NCBI GenBank assembly: GCA_008973525.1 | Contig: WACJ01000501.1 | Span: 2,232,001-2,296,000, forward strand | Source: Stenopsyche tienmushanensis | Lineage: Eukaryota > Arthropoda > Insecta > Trichoptera > Stenopsychidae | Direction: 5' to 3' | DNA: 64,000 nucleotides | Part shown: one piece after another, positions 22,900 through 34,843 of the stretch | How the letters are laid out: each line of letters begins with the position of its first letter | Position numbering within the stretch: the first letter of the stretch is position 1 | Made by a program: the position numbers and the translations under genes | The notes under the pieces: generated by a model | Database searches by the model: none | Told to the model about the DNA's origin: nothing | The model's input: the letters and a program-made list of their open reading frames with translations, nothing else

Positions 22900-24000
22900 G
22901 GCTACGAAAATGCTACTCACTAAAATCTTTCTTTATTCACTGCTGCCACTCGGTTATTAGCTAAGTATTGCGCGAGGTGACAACGATGCTTCCCTTCCGT
23001 GTCCTTCTAAATGTTCTTTGTTCTCCTGGATGTCGCCTGTATATTTATTATGAGGATGCTGCTATTTTTCGTCTCTTTTACGCTCAGAATTCTCCTTCCG
23101 CTGCATAACCCACGCAGTGTATTTGCACCACGCATCCATGCCCAAGCATCCGGTAACATTGAAGGTACCGTGTTGCTAGGAGGGAGTGAGCTGACTCACA
23201 GCTCCTCCCATAGGATATCCATTTCGGTGCTCCATGCTGAGCAGATAAATGTCATGTGTACAGCATCGTTGTACTCCGCTCCGCAGTGGTGGCGCTCCAA
23301 ACCGGTTTCTTTGCCTATTTTGTGTAGGTAACTATATTACCATACTGCAACTACCTACCCTGTGAGGACCTGAGTCAGGTGTTAGCACAGTTGACTATGC
23401 TTTCTGGTTACCCAAGTTCTCAGGTTCGATATTACCTCGTGCGTCCACCGACCTTTAGCAGAGTTATCCCATCGGAACTGCCACGCCGCCGTGGTGCTTT
23501 ACTTAGCGTTGTTCTTGTTTTCACCTTTCTGTATTGCCTGTATCTCATAAGTTAGCAGTTTTATTGGCGGTATGGTAGTCAGTGCCAGGTCCTGTTTGTT
23601 TTTGGGCCACCAATATTAAGCATCAGCCCGGTCAGATTCTCCGCGACGCTGGCCGTTTTCACTGCCGCCTTCTTCGTGTGGGTAACGAATCGGAGCTTGT
23701 CATAAATCTCCACCCCCAAATACCGAACGGATCTTGAGTATTTAATCTCACAACCCCTGAACGCCGGGGGGGGGGAAGCTTCCTGCGTCTTGTGAAAAAG
23801 AGGGCCTCAGTTTTTTGGATAATGAGCTCCAGATTAGCTCCTGTCAGCCACTCAACTTCTCGGTCTTCCTCAGCGCGTCCTCGTAAGTTGTAGGTAGGGA
23901 TTTGGCGATGACTAGGATGGCAACTTCATCAGCGAAGGCGACCATTTTGGTTCCGTCCATTAGCGGTGTCCTCAGCAGTCCGTCAGTGTTGTTGTGTCAT
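22900..24000 (-). mobile_element. R1-clade-like LINE, second family, truncated and internally deleted
   Basis: On the minus strand the translation gives DGLLRTPLMDGTKMVAFADE then VAILVIA, the RT active-site block with FADE (23925-23936) where the family has FADD. Further on, ALTTIPPI is shared word for word with the plus-strand copy at 41630-43070, and the untranslated 3' end also matches. Between the RT and the C-terminal part a segment present in the other copy (the LLYGAPIWA block) is deleted here. Many frameshifts and a G10 run near 23767. The 106-codon plus-strand frame at 23011-23331 is an antisense shadow. Confidence 0.7.
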
Positions 24001-25504
24001 GTTGTAGTATAAAATAAGACGCACGCAAATATGCCCGATTTTTTCGAAACAGGTTAAACATCCGATAATGGTTCTGACACCATAGGAAAAATAACAAGGT
24101 ACAATTCTTATTACGTGGATATTCTAAGAAATATTGAGTCTTTTAGAGTTTATTATATAGTTCAGTATCACAGTATACGTTGTGTGATTCTAATAAATTT
24201 AGAATAACTTTTGATATTTTTTTATCTGAAAACTTAAAAAAATACAATTGTAATAAAATAAAATTCAATCAAATGGAATTTTATAGGACACACATTAAGA
24301 CTGTTGAAGTCGCGAAATAAATTCGCCATATTAATATATATAGACATAACTTCATAAATTGGTATTGTTTGGTGTTATTTCATGGAAAAGATATATATTT
24401 TCTAAATTAAAAAGCAGGAGGCGAAGTTTCAGGCGTTCGCTGTAATAACACCCAGTAACAAATACTTCCATTTCTCCCGAATTACAGACCCATATTGCGT
24501 GTAAAAATGTCCTTTTGAAATATTGTGCTGATATTAAATTTAGTAGGGCTGTTTAAAACGTTTTCGAGGCAATCTATCAGGCCGTATATGGGGAGGGTCG
24601 GTGGAGGTCCTCGCGAGATGGGAGTGCATGAGATGCTGGCGCGTGAGAAAATGCTGTCTTGCCATCCACCCACGGCTATGGGTACTCCTGGTATGCCAAA
24701 AAGGAGATTTATGGCACTCAAAGACTACCTTCCGACGAAAATAAGCTCTTCCCTTAGACATCGTCTGTGGGAGCCGCCAACATTTCAATTATGTCTCGAA
24801 GCACCGCTCATGTAATAACGCCCAAAAAAGACAGCTCCATTATGACGTTATGTATGATTGCTCCTATGCTCTGTGTCCTTAATTAAAACGAATCCTTCGA
24901 ATGAAATTGTTCCTGTGCGAATATGTGTTTTAAGGCTGTATCGAGATGTGTAACAGATTTTGTACCGTACAAATATCCACGGATGTTGCGCAAGTGGCGC
25001 ATCAAAGACCACAAGCAATTCAATTCAGAACTAAATACTATTCAATGTCTATTCAAGAATACAAACCACATATTTAACGATTTTACCCTTGGACCTCGAT
25101 GGAGCCTTGGAGCTTCTTTAATCGATGGAAAAATAAATATACAATATTCACAATTTAGCAGATAAAAGACATTAAATATCATGTCACTTTACTTGGAAAA
25201 AATATTTATAGGATCAATATAATTTTTTTTTGTATATTAGGTGGATCCGAAAATATTCGAAATTTTAGAAAAAATGTTCGAATTTGTTAAGATCAAAAAT
25301 GTTATATACGCTGTGACAGTCCTTTGATTTCATTTTTGTAAAAAAATTCTTCTTAAAAGCAAAAAAAAATAAATGCATTATTTTTTTTCAAATGAATTAA
25401 AATTAAATAAATTTTTTGAACATTTTTAAATTTTAAAATATTATTGTGAAGTCCCTATAATATTTAAAAATAATTTCCAATACTATTGTGTATTCGATTC
25501 ATAA
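24001..25504. other. Non-coding stretch
   Basis: Overlapping open frames of 79-96 codons at 24482-24815 on both strands and one of 80 codons at 24923-25165 show no known motif. The rest is A/T-rich with poly(T) runs. Nothing further could be supported. Confidence 0.5.
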
Positions 25505-25905
25505 CTTAGATATATAAATGAATGTCTGTAGTCTGTAGTCTGTGATATGTTTGTCCCGTATGCGTTCCTATATCATTCATCCAACAACGATGAAACTTTA
25601 GGAAATTGTTATGCGTACCTCCGTTAACGCTATAGAACTAGTACAAGTATTGTTTGTGCGCGTAATTTGTTTTGTGAGACGTTTAGCGGATGCACCATGT
25701 TGGCGCATATTGATCCGAAGTGAAGTGAGAGAAGAATGATGCGCGCGCAATACGGCCGCTGAGTTCTGCTCACAAAAGAGAGGGAGACGGTTGATTTTCG
25801 AGGTGAAAGCGAGTGCGCACATGCTTCTGGATCCTAGGCCTTGAGCCCGCGCTATACGTGACAAGCAATTAATCACGCAACTATTGCCACGATAATATTA
25901 ATATG
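25505..25905. mobile_element. Helitron-like non-autonomous element (tentative)
   Basis: Starts GATATATAAATGAATGTCTG with a short (TCTGTAG)n run, followed by GTATGCGTTCCTATATCATTC and CAACGATGAAACTTT, the layout I associate with arthropod Helentron-type 5' ends. A GC-rich body with GCGCGCGCAATACGGCCGCT at about 25741-25760 follows and the block fades out near 25905. No coding capacity. Exact ends and class are uncertain. Confidence 0.4.
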
Positions 25906-26104
25906 TATCTTGTCCATTTCAAATATCTGTTTTCTCTTGTTCCGAAACCATGATGTCCAAACGAGAGGTAATGGACATGTATGGCGAAGTGTTAATTACC
26001 AGCTTCGTTCGAACTGTCTGGCACCGAGTGGTAGAAGATACGTCGGAAGACGTCGTCTACACTGAACTAGAAAGGTAGAAATAGACGCCGTACATCTGAG
26101 CCTT
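25906..26104. other. Short unassigned stretch before the LINE 3' end
   Basis: No feature recognised; contains a GGAAGACGTCGTCTAC palindrome-like word near 26044 (GACGTC). Confidence 0.3.
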
Positions 26105-27075
26105 TTATCCTGTGGGAAGGGAATTTTGCATTTATAGGTGATTCAAGACACCCATAGTGAGTAGTGTCAGATTCCTACTGACTAAACCCCTCCTTTGCCA
26201 ATATCTGTCCCCCTGGTATTGTTTTCTACATTGCTTCAGGAAGACAGGTAGTCTGGCTTTAGATTGCTTGGCCCTATTCTAGTGTTTCGATACTCTCTCT
26301 TTCGCTGCCCTCTTTGGCGCTCAGAATCTCTTCTACATAGTTGCACCATAGGTCCCAGTTTTTCATGCTTGCCATCATCCTATGGACCATGTTGTCAACG
26401 TTCAACGTCCTCAGCTACCCCGAGTGCTTGTTCCAGCAGTTTCCTCTAGGGTGTCCAAGCCTCACAGCCTATGATGGTGTGCTCTGCATCGTAGACCTCC
26501 GCTTGGCAGTGGTGGCAGTTAGCGGATGGTTCTTTGCCAATCCGTTTCAGATACGCCCCAAAGCATCCATGCCCCGTGAGTACCTGAGTCAAGCGGTAGA
26601 GTCAGCTCTTTTTTTTGGAGATCCAACGGGGAGATTCCAGCGATTACGAGCACAGCTTCTTCAGATACTGTTCTGTATGCTGCGGTGACTCGGAGCGCTC
26701 TCTGCCGTTGGACCCGGGCCAGTATCTTCCTATAGCTCTCGTGTCTTAGCGACTTGTGCCATATCGGGGCTCCATACAGAAGGATTGAATGTATGACCTG
26801 ATTTATGGTTTTCAGGTTAGTTGCTGGCGATTTTCCCGCATCTACGCGTTGATTCTGGCGAGGGCTTCATTGCCCTTCACTTCCATATTCCACGGATGCT
26901 AGGCTGTCACCAGCAGTGCGACGTCGTCTGCGAAGGTAATGAGTTCTGCTCCTACTGGCATCTTGACCTCTAGTAAGTTGTTGTAGAGGACATTCCACAG
27001 GGTGGGTCTCACATCGCACATCTGAGTCTGGACATTTGGAAGAAGGAGGACCCTGGAAATTGCGTCCAGTATTTT
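26105..27075 (-). mobile_element. R1-clade-like LINE, first family, 5'-truncated
   Basis: Same family as 7440-8427, on the minus strand. Translation gives LWNVLYNNLLEVKMPVGAEL, then ITFADDVALLVTA with the RT catalytic FADD at 26923-26934, then ILLYGAPIW and AYRTVSEEAVLVIAG, and finally the TGHGCF and C-x2-C-type end that produces the 115-codon antisense frame at 26341-26688. Blocks are in the correct order but in several frames, with a deletion after the FADD. The 3' untranslated end at about 26110 (CCCACAGG in sense) matches the end of the other copy. A T9 run at 27070 abuts the truncated 5' end. Confidence 0.8.
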
Positions 27076-27601
27076 TTTTTAAATTGATATATTTGCACTT
27101 TTGAATACTATCCGATTAAAACATACAGAAGTAATTAATCCATTAAAATCGAGTAATGTATTTTACTTACAACAAAATATTCCATATACATTATTATCGT
27201 ATGTCCGTTTGTTTGTTTGTCTATTCTTAGCTTAATTTCAAATAAGTTCTAGTAGAAAAACTGGAACATTCTCAGTCCCAGATTTTTAAAAAATCTGATG
27301 TATCATATTGAAATTTTTAGAAACATCTTTATCTATCAGTTTTTCAACAAAAAAAATCATCATGTATCCACAATAAAGCCAAAGTGGCCTCAATAACGTC
27401 GTAATCGCTTTAAATAATATTACATTTATATTTTGCTTGGATGCTTTCCAATGTATTGAAGATTGGTCTGCATACAAATTTTCAAGTTTTAATGCGTTTT
27501 TCATCCATAAAATTATTCGACCTCTGATCTGAAAGGCTATTTTATACCATGCTATCTAATTCCAAATCGTTCTTGAACACTTGGTCACAGTCACGGCGTG
27601 C
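27076..27601. other. Non-coding stretch
   Basis: A/T-rich; a GTTTGTTTGTTTGTC run at about 27207 is the only visible pattern. No gene recognised. Confidence 0.5.
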
Positions 27602-27680
27602 TTAACCTTTTAACTGCCAATGACTCATCAGCGCATACAAATTCGACGCGCCGGTGCGTCGTTGGCAGTTAAAAGGTTAA
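27602..27680. mobile_element. 79-bp piggyBac-like MITE
   Basis: The two ends are inverted copies: TTAACCTTTTAACTGCCAA (27602-27620) and its exact complement at 27662-27680, extending to 22 of 23 bases. The outer TTAA on both sides would be the TTAA target duplication of piggyBac-superfamily elements, whose ends begin CCY after TTAA. The interior is only about 33 bp and GC-richer (GCGCATACAAATTCGACGCG). The transcript of either strand would form a long hairpin. No coding capacity, so it would depend on a transposase elsewhere. Confidence 0.65.
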
Positions 27681-29917
27681 ATATAATTGGCTAACGTGAT
27701 CACAATATCGACAGCCTAATTCCAAATGAGGATATATTGTAAAATGGCGAGAAAAAGTGGCGGGCTTTTCTAAAAAATCGAGACGAAATTGAGCTTGATT
27801 TATGACTTAAAAGGCGGTTTTTTCAAAATTTTAAAATGGCTTTAAATAACAAGGGTCGTCCATCATCGCAACGATTTTTATCAAATGCAACCTCTCTGTA
27901 ATTTTTCCACATGCACAGATTTTATTGTTTAAGGTTTCCCAGTGCGGATGTGCCTCGATCAAATTTGCTTCCATAAAATATCTTCCATATTTCATTGTCG
28001 AAATATTTCCGCCCTTTCGTTGAGGACCTACATTGATTACGCACGTATTTTTTGCAAAATCCGTAACACTCGCTTTTACGGCCTCTGTTACTATATTTTT
28101 ACTTGCCATAAAAATCAGATACGTATTAAGAAGTTGCGTCCTTATCCCTCGCCGGAAACCAGCCCCGGCGAGAAAATCCTCGCCGAAGGTTGCAACTCGT
28201 ACGAAAGCTATTCGGCTCGATAGTCATCTAGCGGCGATTGATCATACAACTTTGCTTCGAACGATGGGGAAGACCGTAAAAAACCTGCTTAGCAAACGGT
28301 TTCTATAATATAAGCGGTCTACCCGTAAAAGTGAGGATTTTTCGGGATAATGAAATCAATACAATCCGGAAGAGGAAACGGAGGCCAGGAACAACGCTCA
28401 GAAAAGATTAAGTACGACCTTTTCCTTTAGCACCTCTTCGGAGGATAGAAATTATTTTCTTCGCAGGCATTGGCTCGAGTACTGTTGAAAGGTTAATGCA
28501 GCACACGGGGAAGACTAATTTCGTTAAGCTTGCTAAAATGATCCCCGGTCGCTAATGATTTCCGGAAATCACTCATTTTCTGCCCTAATGATTAATTCAG
28601 CTTTTGGGTCTTACGGAATCAATAAGAAAAACAGGGTTTTAGCAATCTGTATACGATACAAACCCATCTTGCTAACGAACAGAAAGGATGTATCTCACTC
28701 AAATATTCAAGATTTAGACAGACAATACTATAGGTAGTGCTTATAAGCATACATATTGTATCTAAGCATAGGTATATTTGATTAGGATCTGAATCCTTAT
28801 TATTAAGATTCGGATTGTATAAAGAAATGTAAATGGGAAATATTAATATTTGATATCTCGATCTAATTTTATCCTGTTGTTTTAAATCTGCAACCATTGA
28901 TATTTTGCAGATTTAAATACAATCGTTTAGGCCCATCTATGAATAAGTTTATTGTATTTATTTTAAGCTTGAAATACTTTAAGGTTGCTCGTTATAACCG
29001 TGATATTGCAATAGGCGTGCATGTAATGAATAAATTTAAGCGTAATTAATCATCTGAAATTCATCTAAATCTTTTATTTATATAAATTATTAAAACTTAA
29101 AAGACATTTCTGAATTGTTGGTGTAAAAAAATTTTTTTTTTCGTGTATCAGAAATAATCAATATTTAAGAACACTTTTTTCACACTCACGGAAGTGTTTC
29201 CACACGTTTTAGATGAGCATTCTTTATGAAATTTGGAAAGCACGTGTAAAATAAACGTTTTCATCGTTTACCCTATAACTATTTAAAAAAATTTAAACAC
29301 TTTTATTTAATGAACAAAAATGTTGACAAAAACACATACTTTTCTTCGATCGCTTACTATTTTTTTATTTTTTAATATTTATTTTTAATCATAGGTCAAA
29401 CTATACATAATATTGTATAAAGTAAAAATATGGCTAAATTTTTTGTTGCAAATCACTTGTTTAGAACTTAAGACTTCCATGATGAAAAATATCAGAAGAA
29501 TCGTTCACCGACATATGTCCCACTCCTTTCACTCCCACTAACATACTTTATCAAACGTTAAAAAATATTTTTATGTTCAAAAAAGATTTCCTAATTAACA
29601 AACTGAATATCAACATTCTATATTTAACACTTTTCCATGAAAAAATGTTGAAAAATCGATCACTTTTAAGCCCAACAATTAAGATTTAAATTACTAAATA
29701 TCGAGGGATTTCAGATATAGTAATATTTTTTCTTAAAAGGGAAAATGATTTTGAATTGACCCGTAATAACATATTTGTCATATTAAGTATTGGTATATTT
29801 AAAAAATAGTTTTTTGGTGGCATTTCAGATATTTTTTTATGGGAAACTTAACAACAATTTTAATATAGTTGTTCATAGTGTATATAGTTTTTTTTTAATA
29901 CGTGTTATTTTTTTTAA
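27681..29917. other. Non-coding stretch with one unassigned frame
   Basis: A minus-strand open frame of 92 codons (28109-27831) starts with Met and reads smoothly but has no domain I recognise; see findings. Upstream of it 28140-28300 is GC-richer with repeated CTCGCCG words. About 28540-28610 is rich in TAATGATT. The remainder is A/T-rich and bare. Confidence 0.4.
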
Positions 29918-30300
29918 TACGAGTCCGGGCCCGTTTTTTTATCGGGCCGTGGTGTTGATAGACAAATGGATGGGAATAGACGGCGTCGAATAGAAAGACT
30001 CTCTTCTCTAAATAACTATATATTCCACACGAGCGAGAGAGAGAGAGATCTGGCCGCAAGAGGGACGTCCTCCCGCAACCAAGGCTAACCGACAGCTCTC
30101 CCGACTCCCGCTTCCTGCGCGTCACCACCCAACCAGCAACGGTGCACGCGCAAGAAGCGATTGGTCGGTACGCAGGTGCAATGTCTCCGCAGGGCCACAA
30201 GAGATGGCGTTGTTAAAATAACGCATTGCACCAGAAGAGAGATGAAAGATGTCGCTGTTAACAGCGCTATACGTGGAGATGGTAAATCGCTCACGCTACA
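29918..30300 (-). mobile_element. LTR (main LTR family), missing one end
   Basis: The end at 30300 is intact (GCTACA on the plus strand, i.e. the TGTAGC start in the sense direction). The other end lacks about 75 bp. Contains the mid-LTR signal (read in reverse at about 30010-30030), the stem-loop at 30051-30081 and all blocks up to the start. Sense direction minus. Confidence 0.8.
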
Positions 30301-30650
30301 ACGCTACTTCAGTACAGTACACGAGACATTATATAGGAGCCAGTCAAGGTTATAAACAAAATTCTTCAGAGCAAAAAAAAAAAAAAAAATACCTGGTCAC
30401 AAAACAACACGAAAAATAGGACTTTATGAAAGCGTGGCATATGTTCTAGGTAAGCAATAATATTATATTTCAGAAGGCAAATACTTCTAGAACAATATGG
30501 AAAATATTATCCACAGTCAGTTTTCATTGTGAGTTTTTAATTCTCCGCATCACTTTCAGTTTCTGTTTAATCAGAGTTTGTTAAGTTTTGGGATCCGACC
30601 AATCGTCTTGGCCGCGGGAAGACTTGGTCTTATTCCAACATTCATAACTT
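30301..30650 (+). repeat. Second repeat family, inverted partner of 35888-36062
   Basis: GCCAGTCAAGGTTATA (about 30340) and GACCAATCGTCTTGGCCGCG followed by GGAAGA (30597-30622, 25 of 26 matching) occur in the same order as in the reverse complement of 35888-36062. An A17 run at about 30377 is unique to this copy. The second block resembles the stem-loop of the main LTR family, so this may be a related LTR. Confidence 0.55.
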
Positions 30651-30849
30651 CGGTATCTCTTTCTCTTTCCTATGTGGACTTCTATGAATCAATAGTGAAC
30701 GTACTCCGTTTTTTTGTCTGTTTTAAGCATTTTTTTTAATTTCTAGTCAAATATATATTTTTCATACTTGATTTAGATCTATGCCTTAAGAATGAGTGTT
30801 CACTTTGTCAAAATTTAAAAACACGAACTAGAACTAGAGCTCTTTGATA

Positions 30850-30885
30850 CGCTCGCCTAGGTGACTCGCTGGGTGAGCGTTCCCA
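30850..30885 (+). repeat. Copy 2 of the GGGTGAGCGTTC repeat
   Basis: GATACGCTCGCCTAGGTGAC followed by TCGCTGGGTGAGCGTTC. GATACGCTC and GAGCGT are imperfect complements, so the unit may fold on itself. See 16318-16378 and 39435-39462. Confidence 0.4.
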
Positions 30886-32478
30886 AATAAAACTCAGAAG
30901 TCAAAGTCAACGCGATTTTTGGCGTCATTTTGTGAAAATTAATATTGTTTTTAACTTCGTTATCACGATGAATAAATTCAAAATGCTGCTAAAATGTTTG
31001 ATTTTAGATCAATGTTATGGATTTGTATGAAATGTATTAATTAAAACGCTTGGAAATTGAAATAGAATGGCAAGATTGATTTCCATTCGATTGGTTTTGC
31101 CATCATGCTGGCGCATACGAGATACAATTATTGATATTTCCGAGCCAATTCGGTCTAGTTTCCTAACGAAGTTGACCGAAATTACAGTCGGATAGCAATC
31201 GAAATAATTTCGTGATTGAATATTCATCTGGAGTCAGCAAAGATGTATCAAATGATATGCTGAATTGAAGTCCTTTTCAATGAAGATTCGCTACGCTGAG
31301 CGACGGAATGTCGAGGAGACGTGAAAGTTGGTCTCGTATTTTCGCGTGCATATATCAATTTGTAGTTTGAAACTAGTCACATCCAGTCCTCAAAGCATCC
31401 CCGACTAACTTCTATTAAATAAAAGCGTTTGATAATGATGAATGTAGCCTTCCGGCATATTTTTATCGCTGGATAGATTGCAGCAAAGCCGTTAAAGAGA
31501 TTCATGTACAAAGTTGGAACGATCTTGCAAGACAAGATATCTACGCGAATAGTCAGTCTGCAAAGAGCAGACTTCGCTCGGGAGACGGCATAGCATTTTA
31601 TTTTGAAAACTTCCCTTTCTACGTCCATGTTTATTGCCGAGACATGGAGAAAGTCTGGTGATTGCATCGAGCAATTTTAGCGAGATATAAGCAGATGCTC
31701 CCGTAGAATTAATGTGTTGTTTACAGTTCCAGCCCTGGAACGAAATGTATAGCCCAGATCGAAGACGACGATACAAAGGAAACACTCCAGATAAGAAGAA
31801 ATACGATCTACGGAATAAACAATAAGAGAAGAAAAAAAAAACATTCTTGCTGACTAACCGTCGCAGATACGAAACAACCCTTAAAGAATCGAATTTCTTC
31901 GCATCGGATCGAAATACAAGCGCTTTTATGAATTAATTTCGGGAATTGAATGGGATTGGAACAACAAAGATGGAATTTATTTTCTGAGAAAGACCTTCTA
32001 TGCACCATTATTTAAAGCTCTTATTAGATGACGCTTCAATTTATTTGATGAAAATTTCATGCAATTTCTTTGCGACATAATCAAGGTTCCATTCAATAAA
32101 CTTTCATACTTACACGATTGGATAAAGTCTAGAGATTATACAAAATGAACAACTTTATAAATCGATTAACCTTCATTGAGAACAACCTAACGACCTCTTA
32201 TTATTTGGTAGCTTGTTCTATTCATTAAGTTTAAGAATTAAATTCTTCTAGGTCAAACTTATTACAAATAATGCGATATTACAAGGATAAAACAGAATTT
32301 GTTTGTAATTCTCCAATGGACTTTACATTTAAAAAAAGTCTTTTTGAACCAGAACTTTAATCCTTTCAATTCGTATTTTTTTGTAGCTTTTCAGGTTTTT
32401 TACTCGAAAATTAAAATTAAAGTAAAACGTTTTTTAGCAGTTTTTAGTTCAACAGAAAATTTACACAATTTACATATG
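30886..32478. other. Non-coding stretch
   Basis: Minus-strand frames of 96 and 97 codons overlap at 31377-31785 in different phases and neither shows a motif. No repeat boundary recognised. Confidence 0.45.
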
Positions 32479-32682
32479 ATACCGATCGCTTCTTGAGCGT
32501 GCATCGTTGCCGGTTGGGTAGTGACGCGCAGGAGGGGGAGTCGGGAGAGTCATCAGTTAGCCTTGGCTGCGGGAGGTCGTCCTTCCTGCAGCCAGATTTT
32601 TGTCTCTCTCTCGTGTGAAATAAATAGTTATTTAGAGAAGAGAGTCTTTCTATTCGACGCCCGTCTATTTCCATCCATTCAT
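32479..32682 (+). mobile_element. LTR fragment (main LTR family)
   Basis: Runs from CCGATCGCTTCTTG through GTAGTGACGCGCAGGAGG, the stem-loop 32565-32593 (two G-U pairs in sense RNA), the CT run, AATAAATAGTTATTTAGAGA and GACGCCCGTCTATTTCCATC. Well conserved in the part retained; both ends missing. Sense plus. Confidence 0.75.
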
Positions 32683-32766
32683 TATCGATAAATTGAATAC
32701 CATTTGGATGCAATTTAATTCATTTATTTAACGTTACTATTTTACTGAGGGTCCAATTATGAATAA

Positions 32767-33148
32767 TAGGGCTTGCAATACCGGTTTATCGATAAATCAC
32801 AAAAAAAGGTTCCATCGATAATTACCGGTAAATTGGAAAAATTACCAATAATTACCGAAAAACATTTTTATCACGAATTAAGTATAGATGCCGGCATTTT
32901 ATTATTAAAAACATAGTTTTTTCGAAACATTGAACCACAGATTATTACTATGGATTTGCATGCCAAAAGTTGTAATTTAGGACTTGTTCAGCCGACATTG
33001 ATCAATGTCTGCTAAAAAACCAATTTATAATATATTATCGTTTGAATGTAATTTATTATTAGACTATTTCATTTACCGGTAAATAAAACCGGTAAACCGG
33101 TAATGGTGGATATTTTTTTGCCGTTTTACCAGTAAATTGCAAGCCCTA
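32767..33148. mobile_element. 382-bp hAT-like MITE
   Basis: Ends are inverted copies TAGGGCTTGCAA and TTGCAAGCCCTA, followed inward by ACCGGT-type words. The flanks ATGAATAA (32759-32766) and ATGAATAT (33149-33156) match at 7 of 8 bases, the 8-bp target duplication of hAT elements. Subterminal TTACCGGTAA and ACCGGTAAACCGGTAAT words are repeated at both ends, as expected for transposase-binding sites. No coding sequence. Confidence 0.6.
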
Positions 33149-33218
33149 ATGAATATAGTTGATTTACTGAATATTTTAATAAAAAATCACCATATTTAGA
33201 TTAATTTGGTATATACAG

Positions 33219-33382
33219 GGTGCAATAGGGAAACTACCTTTAATCAGAACGAAAGCCACCTTAATAATATAATTAATAAAAATCTTTAAATATCTATCTA
33301 TAACATGGAAAACGAGATAAATTAATATCTATTATACTTTTTGTGTTACTCATTTTTAAAATAAGTTAGTTTCCCTGCCGCC
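33219..33382. mobile_element. Short element with inverted AGGGAAACTA ends
   Basis: AATAGGGAAACTACCTT (33224-33240) is matched by the complement of AAGTTAGTTTCCCTGCC (33363-33379). The 3' end repeats at 7120-7165. About 165 bp, no coding, target duplication not clear. Likely a MITE of unassigned class. Confidence 0.5.
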
Positions 33383-34843
33383 AATTAAAACAAGGGTTTT
33401 TCAACGTTAGGATTGTTTTTTTTTAAATCCATTGGGAAAAAAATCTGTAGATTGCGAAGGGTGCGAATTCTCAATTTCTAGAATATTTATGATCATGTTC
33501 AGATTTTTTATAATTTTCAATACAAATCTTCATATAATTGGATAATGTTTATTATCAGAAAGGGATTTTATTTGAATTGTTGACTTTTCATCACATCCTC
33601 GATTAAAATAAATATGAAGATTCATCATCCAAAGGCTGTTATGTGTCGAGGGAAACAATGAACTTTGACGTCTTCCTTTCTCTTTATACGATCTCATCCC
33701 AGCGACGACTGAATACATCAACGATTGATTCGTTCAAGTGAAGCCTTAAGTGCAGATTGAGAGCAAAAATCGCAAAATCCGAATGCGAAGAGTCTCTCCT
33801 TGGCGTCATCCCTCGGAAGGAGAGCCCTGCGCGCCCCTGGGAATTATTCATTCTGAAGCATCTGTTTAACATTTAAAAGCGCTCCGTTATGCGGAAGGGG
33901 CGTCAGTATTTAAACGTCATGTTGCCTGTTGTTATGAAAAGATTTGCTCGTACAAAATTAATTTATGGCTTTTCCACAAGCGCGGCAGATTAATTCAATA
34001 GCCGCCTCATCTAGAATTGGGTCAGCGTAGTGCGGCCCTGGACCATCCGCGGATGCAAATAGTCCTTTTTGCATCTTCTCCCGTGAGGAACATTCCGGTA
34101 GCTTTAATATCCCACTCGAATACATCAACTTTTCCATGAAATGTATATAAGATGCACGAATTGATTAAATTATCAGAGCTCAAATTAACTGTATCCATAT
34201 GGCTACAAAACTGCTCATGCACATCAATTGAATATTTTTTACATACGAATTATACACGGATCAATTTGTAATTAATCGGCTTGAAGCAGGCCAAAACTAA
34301 TGGCATTCAGACGTCTATAATAACTTGCGCAAGGATTGTAGTGAGCACGTACGTGCTACGTGTATAAATCACGTGAATTATTGAAGACATCTCATGAAAT
34401 ATAACTAGACCGTGACAAAATTTTGTGACTTGGCTTATTATATGGAAATATTTGAAATGTGTGACTATCGAACGAAACGGCTTCAAAGTCGATCGTTATT
34501 GTAAGCTCGACGAAAGTCTCTTATGACGAGCTTTTCCTAGCAAATCTATTGTTCTGTATCTTTTTTTAAAAGATCAAACGGACTATTAAATTTACATCGT
34601 TTTACAACCGACTTGCAATTAAAATTATTCAAATCAACTGAAAGTATTTTGCTATGTTTATTGCAGTGTTGAAGGATTCGAAATTCGCGAAATTAAAGTT
34701 GCTCGAAGTCAGCTCGAAGTTGCTCGAAGTCAAGTTTAGCTCGATAGTTTGTCGTGTGTGGTTGAATTTTCGAAGCAAAAATATCAAAATATCTTCATAA
34801 AGGAATGAAAGGTGGGGAATTTCAAGGAATAAAAAAAAAATAT
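33383..34843. other. Non-coding stretch
   Basis: No gene recognised. 34700-34735 has a small tandem duplication of GTTGCTCGAAGTC separated by AGCTCGAA. Open frames up to 66 codons have no motif. Confidence 0.45.

Noticed and set aside
23417..23430. CAGGTTCGAT, resembling a tRNA T-loop
   Set aside because: No acceptor or anticodon stem can be folded around it, and it lies inside a LINE. No tRNA or rRNA gene was found in the window.
26341..26688. 115-codon plus-strand frame
   Set aside because: Antisense to the Cys-His end of the R1-like LINE on the minus strand; a similar shadow occurs at 7878-8159.
31377..31785. Minus-strand frames of 96 and 97 codons
   Set aside because: Different phases over the same DNA and no recognisable domain.
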